Shown here: positions 8,375 to 18,007 of the stretch, one piece after another
Layout: each line of letters begins with the position of its first letter
How positions within the stretch are numbered: position 1 is the first letter of the stretch
Origin: CAZYME01 sp964648115
GTDB lineage: Bacteria; Pseudomonadota; Gammaproteobacteria; Legionellales; Legionellaceae
Reading direction: 5' to 3'
DNA: 64,000 bases
NCBI GenBank assembly: GCA_964648115.1
Contig: CAZYME010000001.1
Span: 84,744-148,743 of the forward strand
Notes under the pieces: model-generated
What the model was told of the DNA's origin: nothing
The model's database searches: none
Seen by the model: the letters and a program-made list of their open reading frames with translations, nothing else
Position numbers and translations under genes: made by a program

Positions 8375-9895
8375 ATGCGCATTCTTAAATTTTTTGCCCT
8401 CTCGTTCTTAGTTAGTATTTTCTCATCGGCTAAAGCAAACGTTGATACGCATTTTGCAACCATCAAATCAGATCCCAAAGCTCTTTATACGTTTTTTAAA
8501 GAAATGCCTAAAGGGGGAGAGCTGCATTATCACCTTGCTGGAGGAGCTTATCCTGAGGCTATGTTAGCTTTGGCGACAAAAACAAACTACTGCCTAAACT
8601 CAAAAAACCAAATCATCAGTAAAACCCTGCCATGCGATGATGTAGAAACCCTAACTCTTGCAAAAAAACCCGAACTGCATCCCACCATTATTCGTGCTTG
8701 GTCAATGGAAGAATTTACGCCTACCCAAGAATCTGCCCATGATCATTTTTTCGCGAGCTTTTTGAAATTTATGCCTATTGTGATTGATTTTAGCCCTCAG
8801 TTGCTCGCAGAGGTTCTTCAACGAGCAGCAAGCCAACACGAGCTGTACTTAGAAATTATGATAATGCCTGACAATGGCAAAGCCGCCACATTTAGCTCTC
8901 TATTAAGCGACTCGATGAGTTATGCTGAAAAGCAACGCGTACTATTAGCAGATAACCATTTCCAAGAAAATCTTAATCATACCGTTAAAGAAAGTAATCA
9001 AATTCTGCAACAAGCTCGTCAAGAACTAGGATGTAGTAAGAGGCCACAAGCAGAAGCGTGCTCCATCACAGTTAAATTCCAGTATTATATCTTACGTGAA
9101 CAATCTCTAAATAAAGTATTTGCCCAAGCTCTTAATGGATTCGCCGCGGCCAACATTTCAAAAGACATTGTAGGGGTCAATTTAGTACAAGCTGAGGATG
9201 GCGCAATTTCCTTGCGCAATTATCAACAGCAAATGCAAATTTTTAAATTTCTGCATGCAGCTTATCCAAACGTTAAGATTGCCCTACATGCCGGGGAGTT
9301 AACCCCCGCGCTGGTACCTTCCACCGAGCTAAATTTTCATATCCATGATGCCATCTTCATAGGACACGCTAACCGTATAGGCCATGGTGTGGATATTACT
9401 CACGAAAAAGAGCCAGAGTCCCTTTTAAAGCACATGGCAAGCAAGCCTATTCCAGTTGAAATCAATTTAACGAGCAATCGTAAAATTCTAAATATTACCG
9501 GCAAAGAACATCCTTTAAATTACTATCTAGCGCACCACGTTCCCGTAGTACTTTCTACAGACGACGAAGGTGTACTGCGTACTAATTTAACGCATGAATA
9601 TGTTGAAGCAGTTATAAACCAGCATCTTGATTACGCATCGATAAAAACCATCAATCGCAACGCATTAACATACAGCTTCTTGCCCGGGGAAAATTTGTGG
9701 GTGGATCCTAGTAAACATATCCCCATACCAGCATGCCTAAATTTAACCAGTCTTACGTGTCATAAATTTATTAAAAAAAATGAAAAGGCTCGCTTACAAT
9801 GGAAACTAGAGAAAAAGTTAGCCGCTTTTGAAAGAAAATTTAATACATCGTTCCTTCGCCCCGCGAGTGGAGAAGGTGCTCGACAGGGCAGGTGA
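8375..9895 (+). CDS. Exported adenosine deaminase-family metallohydrolase
   Basis: The protein has a signal peptide (about residues 1-21, ending SSAKA) and an amidohydrolase fold of the adenosine/ADGF deaminase family. All zinc-site motifs are present: the first His pair in ELHYHLAGG, the LHAGE motif, RIGHGVD, and LSTDDEGVL with the catalytic Asp pair. It should therefore be active, probably converting adenosine (or a related nucleoside) to inosine in the periplasm or outside the cell. At 506 residues it is longer than cytosolic ADA (about 340), as expected for the exported growth-factor-like group. The last dozen codons (from about 9859) come from a palindromic repeat that spans the stop codon, so the natural C-terminus has probably been altered. 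Substrate is inference. Confidence 0.88.
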   Translation: MRILKFFALSFLVSIFSSAKANVDTHFATIKSDPKALYTFFKEMPKGGELHYHLAGGAYPEAMLALATKTNYCLNSKNQIISKTLPCDDVETLTLAKKPELHPTIIRAWSMEEFTPTQESAHDHFFASFLKFMPIVIDFSPQLLAEVLQRAASQHELYLEIMIMPDNGKAATFSSLLSDSMSYAEKQRVLLADNHFQENLNHTVKESNQILQQARQELGCSKRPQAEACSITVKFQYYILREQSLNKVFAQALNGFAAANISKDIVGVNLVQAEDGAISLRNYQQQMQIFKFLHAAYPNVKIALHAGELTPALVPSTELNFHIHDAIFIGHANRIGHGVDITHEKEPESLLKHMASKPIPVEINLTSNRKILNITGKEHPLNYYLAHHVPVVLSTDDEGVLRTNLTHEYVEAVINQHLDYASIKTINRNALTYSFLPGENLWVDPSKHIPIPACLNLTSLTCHKFIKKNEKARLQWKLEKKLAAFERKFNTSFLRPASGEGARQGR

Positions 9896-9990
9896 GGGGT
9901 GATTAAAAAAACACAATAAAAAATGTATTTTTTTAATTAATCTACCCTCACCTGCCCTGCCGGGCAACCTCTCCCATCAATGGGCGAGGA
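9859..9990. repeat. Long imperfect palindromic repeat overlapping the 3' end of the deaminase gene
   Basis: CAGGGCAGGTGAGGG at 9884-9898 is perfectly complementary to CCCTCACCTGCCCTG at 9945-9959. The interior adds a second AT-rich pairing (ATTAAAAAAACA against a TTTTTTTAAT segment). Flanks GAGTGGAGAAGG and CCTCTCCCATCAATGGGCG belong to the same mobile-looking repeat. The stop codon of the deaminase gene lies within the left arm. The A/T interior could also terminate transcription. Confidence 0.75.
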
Positions 9991-10061
9991 AACTACGATT
10001 GCGCTCCGCTCAAAAACAGCAACTCCCTATCATTATCCTCCTCTTATCGACAACACATAAG

Positions 10062-10077
10062 AGATAACGTATTATCT
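10062..10077. promoter_or_regulatory. Perfect 16-base palindrome upstream of icmH
   Basis: AGATAACGTATTATCT (AGATAA, CGTA, TTATCT) lies 38 bases before the icmH start. It has the size and symmetry of a dimeric regulator operator, but it could simply be a short hairpin in the leader. No known consensus was recognised. Confidence 0.3.
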
Positions 10078-10115
10078 TTTAGAACGATAAGCTCACATCC
10101 ACTTGGAGTTAGGCC

Positions 10116-10913
10116 ATGTCAGCCGAGCCTTATTCGGCCTCTCTTGTAAGCCGATTTACAATACCAGGCAACTTCCCAGTTCCTCAGGGTTATTATCGAT
10201 CGAAGCTATTTATTAACTCGTCGACAACTAATCCTTTGGTTGCAGCAGCAGGGCCTTTGTTATCCCTGTTAGAAAGACTATGCGTCAGCCCAACACTCCC
10301 ACCCATTGCTAGTATCCGCGACAACATTGAACACGAGCTTCATGCGTTCCATAGTAGACTTGCCGGTCAAGGTTATGCCGATGAATTTGTGGTCATTGCG
10401 TGTTACCTGCTAAGCGCCACAATCGATGAACTACTAGGCAAAAATTACATTCGTCTCTATGGCCAACCAGCTGAATTCAAAGCATTCACCCCCTTATCCC
10501 ATAGTGACGATGTAGGTCCACAACGTCGATTTTTTGACATTATTAATCATATCAAAGAGCGTATAAACCAATACCTGGATCTATTAGAACTAGCTTACTA
10601 TTGCTTAATTGCAGGTTTCGAAGGAGAACAACATTTACGGCCTGATGGCAGGCAAACCCTCGACAATCTTATTGAAGAATTATACCAACTCATATTACAA
10701 AATCGCGCCAACAAACCGCATCGGCTTTTTAAAGAGCAACCCAACACCATACCCGAGCCGAAAAACCACAAGCGCATTATCGTCTCTACACTGATAGCCT
10801 TAAGTACGCTTATCTCAGTCTATTTTGTTAGCCACACATTACTTGAACATAAAGCCAAAACTGTTTTGCTTGCGCATACAGCCCTCGCCAATAATATGGA
10901 AAATAATGGATAA
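10116..10913 (+). CDS. icmH: Dot/Icm secretion protein IcmH/DotU
   Basis: IcmH (DotU) is an inner-membrane protein that works with IcmF to stabilise the Dot/Icm core complex. It is homologous to TssL of type VI systems. The 265 residues show the family's N-terminal domain with NPLVAAAGPLLSLLERL, the ACYLLSATIDELLG segment, and EFKAFTPLS and FEGEQHLRPDGR before a single C-terminal membrane helix at about 225-247. No OmpA-like extension is present, as in Legionella. GGAG precedes the ATG. Its stop overlaps the icmF start (ATGGATAA), a tightly coupled pair. Confidence 0.93.
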   Translation: MSAEPYSASLVSRFTIPGNFPVPQGYYRSKLFINSSTTNPLVAAAGPLLSLLERLCVSPTLPPIASIRDNIEHELHAFHSRLAGQGYADEFVVIACYLLSATIDELLGKNYIRLYGQPAEFKAFTPLSHSDDVGPQRRFFDIINHIKERINQYLDLLELAYYCLIAGFEGEQHLRPDGRQTLDNLIEELYQLILQNRANKPHRLFKEQPNTIPEPKNHKRIIVSTLIALSTLISVYFVSHTLLEHKAKTVLLAHTALANNMENNG

Positions 10914-13830
10914 ATCTTTACATGCGTTGTGTGACGCTTTAAAAAAAATACTCTGGCAACTAAAACCACAACATAATGCCCTGTCTTTCTTAATCCTTAC
11001 CGGCAAAGATAATCAGGGTAAAACAACCCTATTACGCCAAAGTCACCTTGAGCATATTACAGTAGATGCTGAACGCGGGGCTGATATTTATTATAATCAA
11101 CATGGAGTTATTGTTGAGCTTGGTGAATCTTGGCTTAATCACAGCAAAAATCTCTTACAATATACGCTTAAACAATTGAATCGCTGCCATCGCACCCTAA
11201 AAATTAGCGGTATTATTTTATGCGTAGACATCAATGAGCTATTAATTTCAGAACCACTACAATTTGCTGAGCACAGCAAAGCTCATACTCAGTTACTAGC
11301 CCGTTTTGGATCAAGTTTAAATTACCGTATTGATGCCGCCATTGTGTTTACTAAATTGGATGCCTTAGCCGGTTTTTGTGAATTTTTTCAAAATGAGCAT
11401 CCATCTGATCTACAAAAACCCCTTGGTTTTTCTCTGGATTGGAACACACGGCAAGGTAAACTGCATAGTAATCTCAAGGCTAAATTTGAGCAATTCATCG
11501 AAGTCATAGGGCAGCAAGTTATTCATAAAATGCACCCTGCTCGCTCCAGTGTTAAACGCACACTCATCCGAGAGTTTCCTTTGCAATTGGCGAGTTTAGG
11601 AAGAGCTATCCAAGTTTTTGTACAAACAATATCGCCAAAATTATTTCGTGTTCAATCGCTTTATTTTACAAGTGGGGAGCAAGGAGGAATTAGTGTAGAC
11701 CGCCTTAATAAAAAAATTCAGCATGAGTATGCATTAACCGTGCAAGATAAATTTCCTCAATCCATAAACCATCGCGCTTATTTCATTGAAGGCACCTTAC
11801 AAGCGTTTCAAGCACATACTAAACGTCATCCACCCCAGATCACTTTGTCGCATAAATGGATTACTGGAGCGATGGCTGGAACCGTTTGCTTATCTATCAT
11901 GTGGATAGGCTCCCAGCACTTAAAGTCTGCACGTTCGTTAGATAAAGTGAGCCAAGAACTACTAACCTATGATGCACTAGTCGGTAAAAGCCAAAGTGAC
12001 CCCTCAGCACTTTATCACCTAACAAAAGCCTCTACCGTGCTAGAGCGCTTAACAGCTCACTCGATATTTTTACCGAACATTCAACAGTTGAAGACACAGC
12101 TCAATTTGCATACCAAGCAAAATCTACAGGGAAATTTTTTACCAACAATGCTTGCTGATATCGAGCAAACCATTATTGATACTAGACAAACTCAAGCGGC
12201 TCGCTATCAAGCCTTAAAAATTTATTTGATGCTGGGTGAGCCTGCTCAATTTTCACAACCTGAGGTTTTATCGTGGTTTCAAGAGCATTGGCAAAAAGAT
12301 TTAACACCTGAAAATTTACAAAAAAGGCTAGCCTTACTAAAACAAGCTTTACGTCAACCTTTGCAACCTATTACCATCAATCGGCAAATCGTAAGTGATG
12401 TTAGAAATTATTTAAATGCTTTGCCGGCAAGTTATTTATATTACACCCTGGCTAAGGATGCCTTTCCTCAAGAGCGCCAATCTTTGGTTGTAGATGGTTT
12501 CGATTTAACCGATAAAGAAATACCTGTTTATTTTACTAAATCAGGTTTTCAACAAGTCATCGCCAAGTTACCCGCAATAGGGGCTAAACTACAAGAAGAT
12601 AATTGGGTACTGGCTCGCCAAGATCTCAAAGATTTACCCACGCTGCTTCAACAAGCATATTGTTACGAATATGTTGTCTGGTGGCAAAATTTTATGCGCC
12701 GAAGTACCCCGCTACATTTCCAAGATTACCAACAAGCTCGGAGACTAATGCAAGCCCTGCATCAATCGGATGCTGTGAGTAAACTAGTTAACTTAATACA
12801 GCAGCAAACGAGTCCAGAACTAGGGGCGAATGCAAGCTTATTTAACCAAGAAATTGCGAGCAAATTTACTGAGCTTAGTTTAATGAGTCAGTCAGCTGTT
12901 CGTGACGTCACTTTAAACATGAATGAGTTGGAAAAATTCCTTACGACCTTATCTATGGTAAATGATCAGGGTAGGACAGCGTTTACTTTAGCCAAAGCTC
13001 GCTTTGAGGGTGATACATTAGCCAACCCACTTAGTGCGCTTTATAACTACGTTCACCAATTACCAGAACCAATCTCCACATGGTCAAAACAAGTGGCGGA
13101 TGATACCTGGTATATTTTAATTAATGACGCAAGGAATCACATCAATCAGCAATGGCAACAAACTGTCATTCGTGACTATCAATACAGCATTGCGAGACGC
13201 TATCCCTTTGATGCAGCGCAGACACAAGAAGTGGCCATCCCAGATTTTGATCGCTTTTTTTCACGCCATGGAGTACTTAATAACTTTGTTGAACAATATC
13301 TGAAACCCTTTTTAGATACGTCGCAAGCTCAATGGCAGCTCAAAGAATTAAATAACTATGTATTACCTATTTCTGCAGACATGATAAATGAATTAATCCG
13401 CGCCAACGTTATTAGTAATATGTTTTTCCCTGAGCAAAGTGAAACAAGTAAAATTGAATTTAGCTTACAAAAAGTAAACTTAGATCCGGTTGTTGCTAAC
13501 CTCCAATTGGTTATTGGCAGCACCAAGCTAAGCGATACCCAAGATAGCGACTCCATAACCAGCTTCCACTGGCCACAACCCAATGCCAGACTGACACTGA
13601 ACTCCATTGAAGGTAATCATTACGAATTAGAAGAACTCGGCCCATGGGCTTTCTTTAAAATGTTACAAAAAGTGAATGTTCTAGTAGATGATCAAGATAG
13701 CTCTAACCTACAAATTCTTTTTGAAGTAAATGGCAATTCGGGGCGTTATGCTTTGAAAACACAAAATCAGATCAACCCCTTTATTCCGGGTATTTTGAAT
13801 GGGTTTGTATTGAATGAATCGATTGCTTAA
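10906..13830 (+). CDS. icmF: Dot/Icm secretion protein IcmF (TssM family)
   Basis: IcmF is a large inner-membrane protein of the Dot/Icm apparatus and partner of IcmH. It is related to TssM. It has 974 residues when started at the ATG overlapping the icmH stop. An upstream in-frame start at 10825 lies inside icmH and is unlikely. A Walker A motif, GKDNQGKT, is at residues 33-40 and a membrane helix is near 315-338 (ITGAMAGTVCLSIMWIG). The C-terminal half carries family segments such as FFSRHGVLNNFVEQYLKPF and the FHWPQP/PWAFFKM domain. The stop codon shares the palindrome TTAA with the stop of the convergent icmB, leaving no intergenic space. Confidence 0.93.
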   Translation: MDKSLHALCDALKKILWQLKPQHNALSFLILTGKDNQGKTTLLRQSHLEHITVDAERGADIYYNQHGVIVELGESWLNHSKNLLQYTLKQLNRCHRTLKISGIILCVDINELLISEPLQFAEHSKAHTQLLARFGSSLNYRIDAAIVFTKLDALAGFCEFFQNEHPSDLQKPLGFSLDWNTRQGKLHSNLKAKFEQFIEVIGQQVIHKMHPARSSVKRTLIREFPLQLASLGRAIQVFVQTISPKLFRVQSLYFTSGEQGGISVDRLNKKIQHEYALTVQDKFPQSINHRAYFIEGTLQAFQAHTKRHPPQITLSHKWITGAMAGTVCLSIMWIGSQHLKSARSLDKVSQELLTYDALVGKSQSDPSALYHLTKASTVLERLTAHSIFLPNIQQLKTQLNLHTKQNLQGNFLPTMLADIEQTIIDTRQTQAARYQALKIYLMLGEPAQFSQPEVLSWFQEHWQKDLTPENLQKRLALLKQALRQPLQPITINRQIVSDVRNYLNALPASYLYYTLAKDAFPQERQSLVVDGFDLTDKEIPVYFTKSGFQQVIAKLPAIGAKLQEDNWVLARQDLKDLPTLLQQAYCYEYVVWWQNFMRRSTPLHFQDYQQARRLMQALHQSDAVSKLVNLIQQQTSPELGANASLFNQEIASKFTELSLMSQSAVRDVTLNMNELEKFLTTLSMVNDQGRTAFTLAKARFEGDTLANPLSALYNYVHQLPEPISTWSKQVADDTWYILINDARNHINQQWQQTVIRDYQYSIARRYPFDAAQTQEVAIPDFDRFFSRHGVLNNFVEQYLKPFLDTSQAQWQLKELNNYVLPISADMINELIRANVISNMFFPEQSETSKIEFSLQKVNLDPVVANLQLVIGSTKLSDTQDSDSITSFHWPQPNARLTLNSIEGNHYELEELGPWAFFKMLQKVNVLVDDQDSSNLQILFEVNGNSGRYALKTQNQINPFIPGILNGFVLNESIA

Positions 13831-16800
13831 TCTCTAGTCGCAGGCAGACTCTTACAGTTTGGATCGTGGGAGTATGCATCTAAAATTTCGCCGATAAATT
13901 GCTCTATCACACCAACCTTACCTTCCTCTTCAATTAAACCACCCTCTTCTTTCAAAGTATTCAGGCGCTCAGCTATCTCTTTGGCTACTGAACCATTAGG
14001 AAATAAAGTTGCAAGAAAACGTCTAGCCTCCGATGGACCTAAGTGGCGATAAAGTTGATTGCGAACCAAGGCGTCTTCTGCTGTTGTACTAAAAGCCCAC
14101 AACTCTATAGGACCGAGTGTTAGCGTTAACAATTGAACACTCACACCATTTTTAGTAGCAAATTGTGCGAGAAAGGTAGCTCCACCTTGTCTAGGACCGT
14201 GTACACGATTCCGTAAAGCAATTTTTGCTGTTTCTGACAATCCAAAAATCTTACATGTCTTTTCAATAGCCTGAGAAGGACCAGCATCCATAATATAAAT
14301 AGAGGTGGCGAAATCGATCATAACCGGGTCAAAATCATCCACCGATTGAGATAACAAAGAAATTTGAACATTCCACTTTCGACCTTCCCGCATATCTATA
14401 ATAACTTGCTCTCGCACAGCTGACGACTTGGATGTGCGATGAAATTCATCATACACAATCCGCTTAGGATCTTCTCTAATTTCTCTAATACGGTCTTTAT
14501 GGTAAGACTGATATTGCAGAGGAATATTATTCATACTTTCATCGGTCAAATAATAGTGACGAGCAAGCACATAGCGAGCAAGCATATACATCACTGAAGT
14601 TTGCCGATCCGCTGCGTCTCCACCACTCTTAGCTACCTCATCCAAATCGAGTGAGACCACCCTTGCATCACCAATATCAAATGCACTCACACGAGATAAA
14701 ATCGGGTACTCTCTTACCGCACCAGATACCATCCGTGAAAATGAATTGATCAACGACTCTCCAGTTGGAGCAGTAACTTTTTCATACAAATCTTCAATAG
14801 AAGGGGTACGGCAGATAGAGGCCGCATCAGCCAATAAAGGCATAGCATAACGCTGAGCCAACATTGCTTCATGCACAAAACCAGCAGAGTAGAGAGAGTC
14901 GGTTACTTCCCACCAAGTTGATTTTGAATCACGGACAAAACCGATTTCTTCTAATATACTGTCAATAAATTCTTCAACCCCAGGTGAATATGGCGTTGGA
15001 TTAAATTCATCAGCAAACGCCTTATACAACTCATCAACCACCATCCCGGTTAAATCTGGCATACCATCATAAGGCTTTTCAGCCCCCAATGGTGTGGTCA
15101 ATAATGTTAAAAAATTCACCAAAAATGAACGCTCTAAGGCTGTTGGGTAGCGACAACCTAATTGTGTGTCGAATGGATTAATTGAATACTCTGGTGTCAT
15201 ACGCAATCGATGATAAGCAACCAAGTGCCTCTTCGAGGCAGGTAGAGCCTCTTTTAACAATGAAATCAAACCACTGCTTGACGGTCCAATATCAATGATA
15301 GCGATACGGGGGAGGCGCGATAACCCTGCTGACAAACAAAGGGCCAAATTCTGTGCATTCGATAATACAGATTTACCCGAACCAGGGCGAGCATAAACCA
15401 AATCAATCCATGTGGTTTGCTGTGTTGAACCTGGTTGAAACGGCCAAGGCTTACCGTCAGGTGAGCGAAAGAGCAACGCACCTGTTTGCCAGGGTGAAGC
15501 AGGACGAGTTATAGGTAGCATTGCGATTATTTCAGAGAGAGGAGCTACCGTCGCTACCGCAGGGCTTGCGGTTGTCGTTGCCAACATACTAGCAGCAAAA
15601 CCTGCAAATGGATCTCCGCACATTTCGGAAACATCAGTGGATCCCCACCCCTGAATTGCTTTAACTAGTTCTGAGCTACGCCGCCGTAGTAAAGGTATGT
15701 CTCCCTCTGGTGCCCATGTGGTTGCAACTACACGCAATCGGATGATGGCTTCGTCTGTATTGATTTGTAGGTATTTTAATAAATTTACTGAATCACTAAT
15801 TAATCGGTTTTGAGCAGATGAAAAACTCAAGATAGCTGATAATAACCCTTTCAATTTAATAGTAGCTAAACCCTCACTCTCTAATAAAAAGGAAATCCGC
15901 CATGGTATGTGGGTAGGAAGAATACGTGAAAATAATGTGATAAAGGGCCTGACATCCTTCGGGAATAAGTCAATGTAGCAGGATGAATATATCTTATTAC
16001 CTACTAATACCGTGCGTCTATCAATGGTTTCTGCATCGCGAGGAATGACTTGCTTTGCCAAAGATGGCCATAATAAATCAGAAGGATCACCTTCAAAATT
16101 GTTCATTTCGCGCACTGGTAACTTGTCACCTGGCAAGCTTGCTCGCCAATCATCTGCTGTAAAATCAGGATCCGCAGTCATACGTATTGCGTGTACGGCT
16201 TCATGCACATCTAGTAATTTTGCAAAAACATTCAATGACTCAAGATCGTTAATAATTGAGCGTACATATGCGCTATGTGTATCGCGTAGCTCGGGAATTG
16301 CTGCGTATATGGTTTGTGAATTTTTGAATGAAGGAGCTTTTTTCTCCTTGATCATTTTTGCTTTGGCTTTATTCGATATTTTCAACTGATCAGTAGGAAG
16401 GTTAAATGGTCGGGTCATTAGTACGAAGTAAATCCGCTCTTCAGCGCAATATTGAGCCAAAAAATTAACCCGTTCGTTAAATAAATCCTCTAAATTTAGT
16501 TCTAGGCGTTTTTCAGTGGCCTCCGCAGGCGCATAAATATCTCGAATAACCTTTTTTATGTTTTGTTTGTCATGACTAAAGAAGACTTGAAAGGCATGAC
16601 CAGGACGCCCCATCGCACCTTGAAAGGCATTGGTTAACCCTTCCACCAAGCGATCAAATTCTTCGGCACCGGCTAGCGCTGTAACACCCTCTATTTTTAA
16701 AATAGAAAGCAGGGAACCATCATGATTGACCAATACCGTCGGGCTGTCAGCCGTTTCCAACTCACAATACGATTCCGTTGTTTGTTTTAATGAAGTACTT

Positions 16801-16856
16801 AACCAGGCAAAAAAGGTATCCACGCCTTCAAAAAAAGATTCTGCCCATTTGGCCAT
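13827..16856 (-). CDS. icmB: Dot/Icm secretion ATPase IcmB/DotO
   Basis: IcmB (DotO) is the VirB4-like cytoplasmic ATPase that forms the hexameric energy centre below the Dot/Icm inner-membrane complex, stacked with DotB. The 1009 residues match Legionella DotO closely in size. The P-loop YARPGSGKSVLSNA is near residue 490, and the Walker B region KRIVYDEFHRTS follows in the C-terminal ATPase domain. It is the last gene of the leftward icm cluster, 44 bases after icmJ. Unlike Legionella, no tphA follows. Instead icmF arrives from the other side with overlapping stop codons. Confidence 0.96.
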   Translation of the reverse strand: MAKWAESFFEGVDTFFAWLSTSLKQTTESYCELETADSPTVLVNHDGSLLSILKIEGVTALAGAEEFDRLVEGLTNAFQGAMGRPGHAFQVFFSHDKQNIKKVIRDIYAPAEATEKRLELNLEDLFNERVNFLAQYCAEERIYFVLMTRPFNLPTDQLKISNKAKAKMIKEKKAPSFKNSQTIYAAIPELRDTHSAYVRSIINDLESLNVFAKLLDVHEAVHAIRMTADPDFTADDWRASLPGDKLPVREMNNFEGDPSDLLWPSLAKQVIPRDAETIDRRTVLVGNKIYSSCYIDLFPKDVRPFITLFSRILPTHIPWRISFLLESEGLATIKLKGLLSAILSFSSAQNRLISDSVNLLKYLQINTDEAIIRLRVVATTWAPEGDIPLLRRRSSELVKAIQGWGSTDVSEMCGDPFAGFAASMLATTTASPAVATVAPLSEIIAMLPITRPASPWQTGALLFRSPDGKPWPFQPGSTQQTTWIDLVYARPGSGKSVLSNAQNLALCLSAGLSRLPRIAIIDIGPSSSGLISLLKEALPASKRHLVAYHRLRMTPEYSINPFDTQLGCRYPTALERSFLVNFLTLLTTPLGAEKPYDGMPDLTGMVVDELYKAFADEFNPTPYSPGVEEFIDSILEEIGFVRDSKSTWWEVTDSLYSAGFVHEAMLAQRYAMPLLADAASICRTPSIEDLYEKVTAPTGESLINSFSRMVSGAVREYPILSRVSAFDIGDARVVSLDLDEVAKSGGDAADRQTSVMYMLARYVLARHYYLTDESMNNIPLQYQSYHKDRIREIREDPKRIVYDEFHRTSKSSAVREQVIIDMREGRKWNVQISLLSQSVDDFDPVMIDFATSIYIMDAGPSQAIEKTCKIFGLSETAKIALRNRVHGPRQGGATFLAQFATKNGVSVQLLTLTLGPIELWAFSTTAEDALVRNQLYRHLGPSEARRFLATLFPNGSVAKEIAERLNTLKEEGGLIEEEGKVGVIEQFIGEILDAYSHDPNCKSLPATRD

Positions 16857-16900
16857 GCTTGTCCTTATTGTTTGTAACTATTCCACAGTTCTAGCAACAC

Positions 16901-17530
16901 CTATTTCTCAGCAATTTCTTCTAAAGCACTTGCAGCCCAACGCTCTATTTGTTTACGAAACTTAGCTCTTGAAGGTAGCAAACGAATGTTATTAAATATT
17001 TTTACCGAATCTTCTTTAGATATTGGTCCGGAATCAATCAATAAATGGCCAAAAATAGATGGATCACTCGTTCCTTCACCAAATTTTTCCTCAACGACTT
17101 GTGAGCGAAACTTGAAGCTTCGATAGATCGTTTGCGCACTATTTTTATAACCAGTATCATTTGTAATGGCGCAAAAGAGCACATGGCAAAGGCTATTCAG
17201 TTCTGGTTGTGATAGCTCAGGTAGATATACTAGCGTACCTCCACCATAACCACCAACACCCACAGATTCTATAAAAAAACATTGTGCACAAAAACAACAT
17301 GCGGTCACTAAATTAGCTAATTGATTGTTGCTGTAGTCGTTATCAAGGTTCACAACATCTTGATAGAGCTTTGCTTGAAAACCACAAAACCTGCATGTAT
17401 GGCGGTCGCGCTGAAATACCTTTTCCTCAAAAGATTTAAACCGAGGATCAGCCTTTCTTGCGGAATACAAACGCCAGGCCCCCGGACTAGCCATTAGATT
17501 CAACTGGTAGTGCCCTTGGTTACTCACCAT
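16901..17530 (-). CDS. icmJ: Dot/Icm protein IcmJ/DotN, zinc-finger coupling-complex component
   Basis: DotN is a cytoplasmic subunit of the DotL coupling complex that receives effectors. The N-terminal part is HNH-like, and its cysteines bind zinc. Here a CxxC pair is at residues 46 and 49 (HTCRFCGF) with a second cluster at 78-84 (ACCFCAQC), in keeping with the family. The ATG at 17530 gives 209 residues, about the size of the Legionella protein. A GTG nine bases further upstream would also be open, and neither has a clear Shine-Dalgarno. It lies behind a strong hairpin that separates it from icmD. Confidence 0.93.
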   Translation of the reverse strand: MVSNQGHYQLNLMASPGAWRLYSARKADPRFKSFEEKVFQRDRHTCRFCGFQAKLYQDVVNLDNDYSNNQLANLVTACCFCAQCFFIESVGVGGYGGGTLVYLPELSQPELNSLCHVLFCAITNDTGYKNSAQTIYRSFKFRSQVVEEKFGEGTSDPSIFGHLLIDSGPISKEDSVKIFNNIRLLPSRAKFRKQIERWAASALEEIAEK

Positions 17531-17560
17531 GCAAATCACACTTTAGTAAATGATATATTG

Positions 17561-17584
17561 GCCAAGGAGGCGCGCCTCCCTGGC
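17561..17584 (-). other. Stable hairpin between icmD and icmJ
   Basis: In the transcribed (leftward) direction GCCAGGGAGG, CGCG, CCTCCTTGGC forms a 10-base-pair stem (one G-U pair) with a tetraloop, immediately after the icmD stop. No T-run follows in the direction of transcription, so it is more likely an mRNA-stabilising or partial-attenuation structure than a full terminator. The downstream genes icmJ-icmB have no other obvious promoter. Confidence 0.6.
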
Positions 17585-17591
17585 ACAATTT

Positions 17592-17978
17592 TTATGAGCC
17601 AGAACCAAATACAGTACCTTTAGGACCAGCAGTTGTACCACCACCAAACATAGTTTGGCCTGCAATACCTAGAATAGTTGGTAAAAATAGCAATGCCGCT
17701 GCAATTAATACCAAGGCAATTGGAGTACCAATTGTGATTTGTGTTGGATTATCTTTATGCGCCTTAAATTTCAGAATAGAGCCAATAGAGAAGCCCAGGC
17801 CTGCCAAATAAGAACCGGCGGTAATAAGCTTAGTAAGACTAGTAAATGAATCTGTAATAGATGATGCCATGCCACCGATAGTCATGCTAGTGGCTGCAGC
17901 AGCTGCGCCTGCAAACATCAATAAACCCATGCATACAAGTCCCATAATACCTTTGTTCATTATTTTAATTTTTGCCAC
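17592..17978 (-). CDS. icmD: Dot/Icm membrane protein IcmD/DotP
   Basis: IcmD (DotP) is a small inner-membrane Dot/Icm protein paralogous to IcmC and to the C-terminal part of DotA. The 128 residues contain a signal-like N-terminal helix (to about residue 30, LLMFAGAAAAA), then two further hydrophobic stretches around 50-68 and 80-105, with a glycine-rich tail. The start is GTG at 17978, chosen because GGGGGA sits 5-9 bases upstream. An in-frame ATG at 17960 has no ribosome site. Order icmC-icmD-icmJ is canonical. Confidence 0.9.
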   Translation of the reverse strand: MAKIKIMNKGIMGLVCMGLLMFAGAAAAATSMTIGGMASSITDSFTSLTKLITAGSYLAGLGFSIGSILKFKAHKDNPTQITIGTPIALVLIAAALLFLPTILGIAGQTMFGGGTTAGPKGTVFGSGS

Positions 17979-18007
17979 TTTTGATCCCCCTTTATAAAAA
18001 TTGTTAT

